Shown piece by piece: positions 42,949 to 47,522 of a stretch of 47,522 nucleotides of DNA. The DNA is from an uncultured Lachnospiraceae bacterium (GTDB lineage: Bacteria; Bacillota; Clostridia; Lachnospirales; Lachnospiraceae), in contig CANOKL010000030.1 in assembly GCA_947566645.1 (NCBI GenBank), positions 1-47,522 on the forward strand. Direction: 5' to 3'. The position numbers were made by a program, and so were the translations under genes. Positions within the stretch are counted from its first letter, which is position 1; the number at the start of each line of letters is the position of its first letter. The notes below the pieces were generated by a model. It was given only the letters and a program-made list of their open reading frames with translations, made no database searches and was not told where the DNA came from.

Positions 42949-45171
42949 TTAACTTGCTCCCCGTCCATTGTTATCAGTAGGAGGCAAAGTCGGTGTTGGT
43001 GCAGCTGGTCCTTGAATCGGTGTCTGAGGTATTTCATTACTCGGTGTATTTTCCTGTATCGGCTCTGGCTCAGGAATCTCTTTCGTTGTTATTATAATTT
43101 TTACCCTTTGGCCTTTTTTGAAATACTTAATTTCCTGCCCGTTCTCATCGAAAACTGATACTCCGATAACCTCCTGTGAACCGTCTTTACTTCCTGCAAA
43201 TTCAACTGTAACACCATTCCATTTTTTTACCTTATCTTCAACTTGGCTGCCTGTTTCTCCATCATATGTAAGTCTTTCTTTAATTACATATAGCAATGCC
43301 TCTTCCATTCCTTCACTCATATCAAGTTTCTGTCCTGCAGGCCTCGTCTGCTCAACAATTGTCCCTGCCTCTTCTTCAAATGAATAGTAATTCTCATCTA
43401 CAAGGCTAGTCCCCTTTAAAGATTTCTCCTTCCCAGTCTTTTTCCTTTTCTTTTCATTCTTCAGATCATATTCATATGTTGCATATTTAGGCAAATCATT
43501 AATTTTCTTCCCTTCAAAAGCGTCCAGCTCTTTCCAGTAAAAAAACTCGGATGCATAATAGGAAATCCTAATTCCTTCATTATAATTAATTTCTTTATTT
43601 GCGTTCTCTTCCTTTTTTAAATCTTCTGCATTTATGACCTCCTCTTCTGTCTGAAGAGATTTCAAATCATAATAATTTCCTTTTTCCCCCTGTACTCTTA
43701 TAAAACGGGTTTCATCCGTCACATCAATACCCAGCTTCTTTGCCAATGCATATGCATTCATATTACTGATTTCACTAAAATAAAGCTTTTCATTACTATA
43801 GACAGTACATTTGATTGTTCCCGTAACTTTACCATTTTCATCTTGTAAATCGTCTATGTTCTCTAATACTGTCTTGTCTGACAGATTTGTTGAAGGCTCT
43901 ACAGACTGGCTATAGATTGTTCCGTTATTCTCTTTAACTAAATCAAAAATATGCTCTTCTGTATCAAGCTTAATATTCCATCCATTATCTTTATTAAGAG
44001 AATCAATGTATTCCTGTACTTTTTCCACTTCCATGCCTTTGAGATCTTTTAGTATAATTGCCTTACTGTCAAGCCGCGTGTCCTCTCCAGACATTCTGTA
44101 CAGTACTATCCCGCCTGCGATTGCAACGCAGAACAGGCAGGCAACCAGTCCCTTCGCCCATATAGGAAATTTTCCTGTTTTATTGTTGCGTTTTTTTACT
44201 TTAATCCGCTTTACAGACGGACTGTTTAACTCCTTTAGAAATGCCTCTGCAGAAGGCGTCCGTTCTTCCTGATATACATTCAATGCATTCATAAGCGCAT
44301 TTTCCGTATTCATTGGTATGGAAATACCCATTTTTGACGGCTCCTTCAGCTCATCTGCCAGCACACGGTCTACCGATTCCTGGGGAACCACTCCGGTAAT
44401 CATACGATACATCACCGCACCTAACGCATAGACATCTGTCCAGGGTCCCCGCACTCCACGGCTTCTGTATTGCTCTTCGGGGGCGTATCCCCTCTTTAAT
44501 ATAATAGACAGGCTCTTGGAATTTGCGGTTGTCACATATCTGGTAGCTCCAAAATCCATAAGCTTAATCTCTCCAGAATCAGTAACCATAATTGTTTCCG
44601 GAGAAATATCACAATGCACAATGTTCATTTTGTGTACCTTGGCCAGACCTCTTAATATTTTTAGGATAAAGCTTTTTGCCTCCTCTGCTCCAAACTTTTT
44701 CCCGGAATCTAATATCTCCTTTAATGTCTTTCCCACTACGTATTCCGAAATCACGTAACCTGTTTCATTCTCTGCAATACAGTCATAGACCTGTGCAATT
44801 CCTTCTGCTTTCCCCAACTGTTGAATCCGGTTCGCCTCATTCAGGAAATTAGTCAGTCCCTGTTCAAATTGCACCTGCCCGTCTCCGGAATAAATAGTAA
44901 CTTCCTTCTCGCCTTCAGACCGTGTTGAGAAGTCACTTGGCAGATATTCTTTTATAATTACCTTTCTATCCGCTTCTGCATCCATCCCCAGATAGGAAAT
45001 CGTATGCCCGCCATAACTCATAACCCTGCCTACGATATATTTACCCCCGATAATTGTACCCGGATCAAGGTAATAGGACTCCTGCCTTAATGCCGCTTCA
45101 TTAAACCCACAATGGGGACATACCAAAAGATGATCCTCCATCTGGTTCATACAACCCATGCATAGTTTCAT
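42949..45171 (-). CDS. Receptor Ser/Thr kinase, probably catalytically impaired
   Basis: A 740-residue transmembrane protein of the same plan: zinc ribbon (CMGC, CPHC), kinase domain (about 40-320), one helix (about 343-362) and a large ectodomain with PASTA-like and unclassified parts ending in a Pro-rich tail. The glycine loop reads SYGGHTISY and the catalytic loop is HCDISPET, so the Arg of HRD is Cys and the Mg-binding Asn is Thr193; Lys74 and DFG (about 207-209) remain. It may be a pseudokinase or a weak kinase. Sequence is more AT-rich than the downstream kinases. It is followed after 10 bases by the next kinase. Confidence 0.9.
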   Translation of the reverse strand: MKLCMGCMNQMEDHLLVCPHCGFNEAALRQESYYLDPGTIIGGKYIVGRVMSYGGHTISYLGMDAEADRKVIIKEYLPSDFSTRSEGEKEVTIYSGDGQVQFEQGLTNFLNEANRIQQLGKAEGIAQVYDCIAENETGYVISEYVVGKTLKEILDSGKKFGAEEAKSFILKILRGLAKVHKMNIVHCDISPETIMVTDSGEIKLMDFGATRYVTTANSKSLSIILKRGYAPEEQYRSRGVRGPWTDVYALGAVMYRMITGVVPQESVDRVLADELKEPSKMGISIPMNTENALMNALNVYQEERTPSAEAFLKELNSPSVKRIKVKKRNNKTGKFPIWAKGLVACLFCVAIAGGIVLYRMSGEDTRLDSKAIILKDLKGMEVEKVQEYIDSLNKDNGWNIKLDTEEHIFDLVKENNGTIYSQSVEPSTNLSDKTVLENIDDLQDENGKVTGTIKCTVYSNEKLYFSEISNMNAYALAKKLGIDVTDETRFIRVQGEKGNYYDLKSLQTEEEVINAEDLKKEENANKEINYNEGIRISYYASEFFYWKELDAFEGKKINDLPKYATYEYDLKNEKKRKKTGKEKSLKGTSLVDENYYSFEEEAGTIVEQTRPAGQKLDMSEGMEEALLYVIKERLTYDGETGSQVEDKVKKWNGVTVEFAGSKDGSQEVIGVSVFDENGQEIKYFKKGQRVKIIITTKEIPEPEPIQENTPSNEIPQTPIQGPAAPTPTLPPTDNNGRGAS

Positions 45172-45275
45172 ACCTGTTGTATCCTTTCCTTTTTCTATAC
45201 GTTTTACTTCGTTACGGTTAATGTCTCTGACTGGTTTTTACCATTCTCTTCATCCTTTGCTTATTGTTACGAATT

Positions 45276-47522
45276 CTATTCTATTGACCTTGTGATAGCG
45301 GGAAGCTCTAACTTATTTTTTCCTTTTCCATAAGAAACTGTAATCTTAAATGTAACCTTATTTTTAAGTTTTTTTAATGTTTTCTTTGAAAAGAGTACAT
45401 AAGACATTTTATTACTCTTCGGTTTGCTTATATAATAATCAAATTCCCTATTAAGTTTTTTAGTTCCCCCTTTCTTCATTCGTACCTTTATGCTGTCCGC
45501 ACCCTTAATATTATACGTAAAAGAATATTTGTATGCTTTTGAGCCATCTGACATTGGAGTAGGTCGTCCTTTTGATATCTTTACCTCTGGAGTTGGAATC
45601 TTAACCTTCACATTTACCTTATATGTCACGCCATCAACAACAACATTAACCGGAATGGATTTTTTTAGTTTTACTTTGTAATACTTCTTAGTTTTAATTA
45701 TCCCCTTTTTTGTGTCCAGTGTGAGGTATTTCTTATACTTGGATGCATTAGGCAGCTTCATGGTACATGCCGATATATCACTAATTATTTTCGCCTTTTT
45801 TCCTAATTCAACTGTAACAACTTTTTTAGGAAGTGGTAATTTTTTTGTATAGCCACAGCCATGCTCACAGGTGTATGTCAGTTCGCCTTCTGAACTATCG
45901 GTCCGTTTTTTAGTAACTACTCCCTTGCCTAAGGAATGCCCCGCATATACAGTAAATCCAACTGCTTTTGTACGATACTCTTTATAATTCGTGGTTTCTC
46001 CTAAAACTGCATATATATAATAGTTACCTGCCGCTATTTTGGAAGAATTATTTTCTGCCCAAAGCGTACCGCCGCTCGTATCACCAGAAGTATTATAGTA
46101 AAACTTAATTGGTGCGTCCTCTTTGATGGTGTCTGGTTTATTTATAGAAGGAATGCTTTTTCCACCACGCTCATAATTTTCCATGGCTACGGTTATGTCT
46201 CCCTGAATTGCTTTTTCTATCTTTACAGTAGCTACTCCTTCTACTGTATTGTAATTCTCTGCTGTCACTTGGTAGTAAACCGTATATTCATTTGCATTAC
46301 AGTATTGAGGATTTTCGGTCAGATTATATTCTTCCGGCTTCGTTCCGTATTTTACCGTTGCTCCTTCTACTGGGTCTTTCACTATTACCTCTATCCCGTG
46401 TTCCTTGCCGTCATAGGGTACGTTAACATTGTATGCCTCCACCTCTATTGTTTTCCCTGTTACTTGAAACTCTTCTGTCTCAGTCGTATACTCACCATAA
46501 TGAGTCGTTGCCTCCAACTTTGCATATATATAATAAGTCCCTACCGGCAGACTAGCCGCCTCTGCATTGGCCCACTCTGTCCCACCTTCATTTTTGTTCT
46601 CACTACTATAGTAATATGTAATCTCTGGATTCTCCTCTGCTCCCTTTATTTTCGGCTCATTTACCGGCCCACCATACACATAGCCTGTCATTTCTACCTT
46701 TGCATTGCTTTGAGTAGCCCTTGTAATGGTTACTTTTGCTTCTTTTTCCAAGTCACTATAGCCAGGGGCTGTCACTTTGTAGTAAACTGTATTTTCTCCA
46801 ATCTCTTTGTACGTTGGACTCTTCTCCAGATTATACTCTTCCTTTGTAACTCCATATTTTATCGTAGCACCCTCTACAGGCACTTTTACTGTTACCTTTA
46901 TCCCATGTTCCTCGCCGTTATAGGGTACGTTAACATGGTCTGCCTCCACCTCTATTGTTCTCCCTGTTACTTGAAACTCTTCTGCCTCAGTCGTATACTC
47001 ACCATAATGAGGCGTTTCCTCCAACTTTGCATACATATAATAAGTCCCTATCGGCAGATTAACCGCCTCTGCATTATCCCACTCTGTCCCACCTTCATTT
47101 TTGTTCTCACTACTATAATAATATGTAATCTCTGGATTCTCCTCTGCTTCCTTTATTTTCGGCTCATTTACCGGCCCACCATACACATAGCCTGTCATTT
47201 CTACCTTTGCATTGCTTTGAGTAGCCCTTGTAATGGTTACTTTTGCTTCTTTTTCCAAGTCACTATAGCCAGGGGCTGTCACTTTGTAGTAAACTGTATT
47301 TTCTCCAATCTCTTTGTACGTTGGACTCTTCTCCAGATTATACTCTTCCTTTGTAACTCCATATTTTATCGTAGCACCCTCTACAGGCACTTTTACTGTT
47401 ACCTTTATCCCATGTTCCTCGCCGTTATAGGGTACGTTAACATGGTCTGCCTCCACCTCTATTGTTCTCCCTGTTACTTGAAACTCTTCTGTCTCAGTCG
47501 TATACTCACCATAATGAGTCGT
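45276..47522 (-). CDS. Repeat-rich surface protein, C-terminal part (runs off window)
   Basis: 748 residues are visible; the reading frame is open to the window edge, so the start and any signal peptide lie outside. Near-identical units of 169 residues (507 bp) contain beta-rich MBG/Ig-like modules (VPYNGEEHGIKVTV, ITYYYSS, GTYYMYAKLEET). A third, diverged unit follows, then a Cys-containing stretch (YTCEHGCGYTKKL) and a Lys-rich beta domain to the end. No LPXTG sorting signal or terminal helix is seen, so anchoring is unclear. It lies 104 bases upstream of the kinase genes in the same direction with no clear terminator between. Confidence 0.85.
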   Translation of the reverse strand, partial: TTHYGEYTTETEEFQVTGRTIEVEADHVNVPYNGEEHGIKVTVKVPVEGATIKYGVTKEEYNLEKSPTYKEIGENTVYYKVTAPGYSDLEKEAKVTITRATQSNAKVEMTGYVYGGPVNEPKIKEAEENPEITYYYSSENKNEGGTEWDNAEAVNLPIGTYYMYAKLEETPHYGEYTTEAEEFQVTGRTIEVEADHVNVPYNGEEHGIKVTVKVPVEGATIKYGVTKEEYNLEKSPTYKEIGENTVYYKVTAPGYSDLEKEAKVTITRATQSNAKVEMTGYVYGGPVNEPKIKGAEENPEITYYYSSENKNEGGTEWANAEAASLPVGTYYIYAKLEATTHYGEYTTETEEFQVTGKTIEVEAYNVNVPYDGKEHGIEVIVKDPVEGATVKYGTKPEEYNLTENPQYCNANEYTVYYQVTAENYNTVEGVATVKIEKAIQGDITVAMENYERGGKSIPSINKPDTIKEDAPIKFYYNTSGDTSGGTLWAENNSSKIAAGNYYIYAVLGETTNYKEYRTKAVGFTVYAGHSLGKGVVTKKRTDSSEGELTYTCEHGCGYTKKLPLPKKVVTVELGKKAKIISDISACTMKLPNASKYKKYLTLDTKKGIIKTKKYYKVKLKKSIPVNVVVDGVTYKVNVKVKIPTPEVKISKGRPTPMSDGSKAYKYSFTYNIKGADSIKVRMKKGGTKKLNREFDYYISKPKSNKMSYVLFSKKTLKKLKNKVTFKITVSYGKGKNKLELPAITRSIE
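46491..47522 (-). repeat. 507-bp coding tandem repeat
   Basis: The block CTCACCATAATGAG recurs at 46491, 46998 and 47505, an exact 507-base period. Units 46491-46997 and 46998-47504 differ by only a small number of bases, and a third begins at the edge. Such similarity implies recent duplication or gene conversion; assemblers may miscount the copies. Confidence 0.92.

Noticed and set aside
24468..47522. Direct call of a type VII secretion locus
   Set aside because: No WXG100, EssC/FtsK-type ATPase or YukD gene is visible in the window; FHA and kinase genes alone do not establish it.

Overview
This is a chromosomal window from a low-to-mid GC Gram-positive anaerobe, most likely a gut Lachnospiraceae (Clostridia). 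The grounds are strong AGGAGG-type ribosome binding sites, the gene families (nicotinate phosphoribosyltransferase, MurF, a GlgX-like debranching enzyme, zinc-ribbon Ser/Thr kinases with PASTA-like ectodomains) and the abundance of small palindromic intergenic repeats. No rRNA, tRNA or CRISPR array was seen. Species cannot be fixed from the sequence alone.

Layout. (1) 290-5801, minus strand: an ABC transporter ATPase, a double-FtsX permease, an OmpR-type response regulator and a histidine kinase. Foldback elements lie at two of the junctions, and a TGACA-N4-TGTCA operator candidate lies upstream. (2) 6072-18337: mostly housekeeping genes (pncB, murF, a Cof-type HAD phosphatase, a YyaL/DUF255 protein, an SDR oxidoreductase, a coiled-coil protein translationally coupled to a GlgX-like enzyme, another charged coiled-coil protein, an M24 aminopeptidase). 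(3) 18460-22561: two paralogous secreted SH3-type cell-wall hydrolases (CHAP and M23), separated by a complete 1927-bp insertion sequence that landed in a 19-bp tandem repeat. (4) 22917-24002: an Rpn-like PD-(D/E)XK nuclease with a 21-bp coding VNTR. (5) 24468-47522, all on the minus strand with mostly short gaps: a phospho-signalling locus. In transcription order it has a repeat-rich surface protein (cut by the window edge), three receptor-type Ser/Thr kinases, two soluble zinc-ribbon kinases, a membrane FHA protein, a LytTR response regulator, a small FHA protein, another membrane FHA protein, a secreted/anchored DUF2135-like protein, two more membrane FHA proteins, an FHA-FHA-ABC exporter and an ADP-ribosylglycohydrolase.

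How the parts may work together. Region 5 looks like a self-contained network. Receptor kinases with diverse ectodomains would act as sensors and writers, at least six FHA-domain proteins as phosphothreonine readers (mostly membrane-bound, two degenerate), an FHA-gated exporter as effector, a LytTR regulator as transcriptional output, and an ADP-ribosyl hydrolase as a further modification enzyme. No PP2C phosphatase, WXG100 substrate, EssC or sensor histidine kinase partner is visible, so the locus probably extends beyond the window or depends on genes elsewhere. This functional picture is inference; the gene order and domain content are seen directly.

A second theme is repeats. Six copies of a REP-like palindrome (GGGGACGGGG hairpin, usually with a GGGGACAGGTC half-arm) occur between 264 and 18462 and none after. 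Several sit exactly on stop codons and supply the termination codon or C-terminal residues of genes. Other foldback families are scattered in intergenic gaps.
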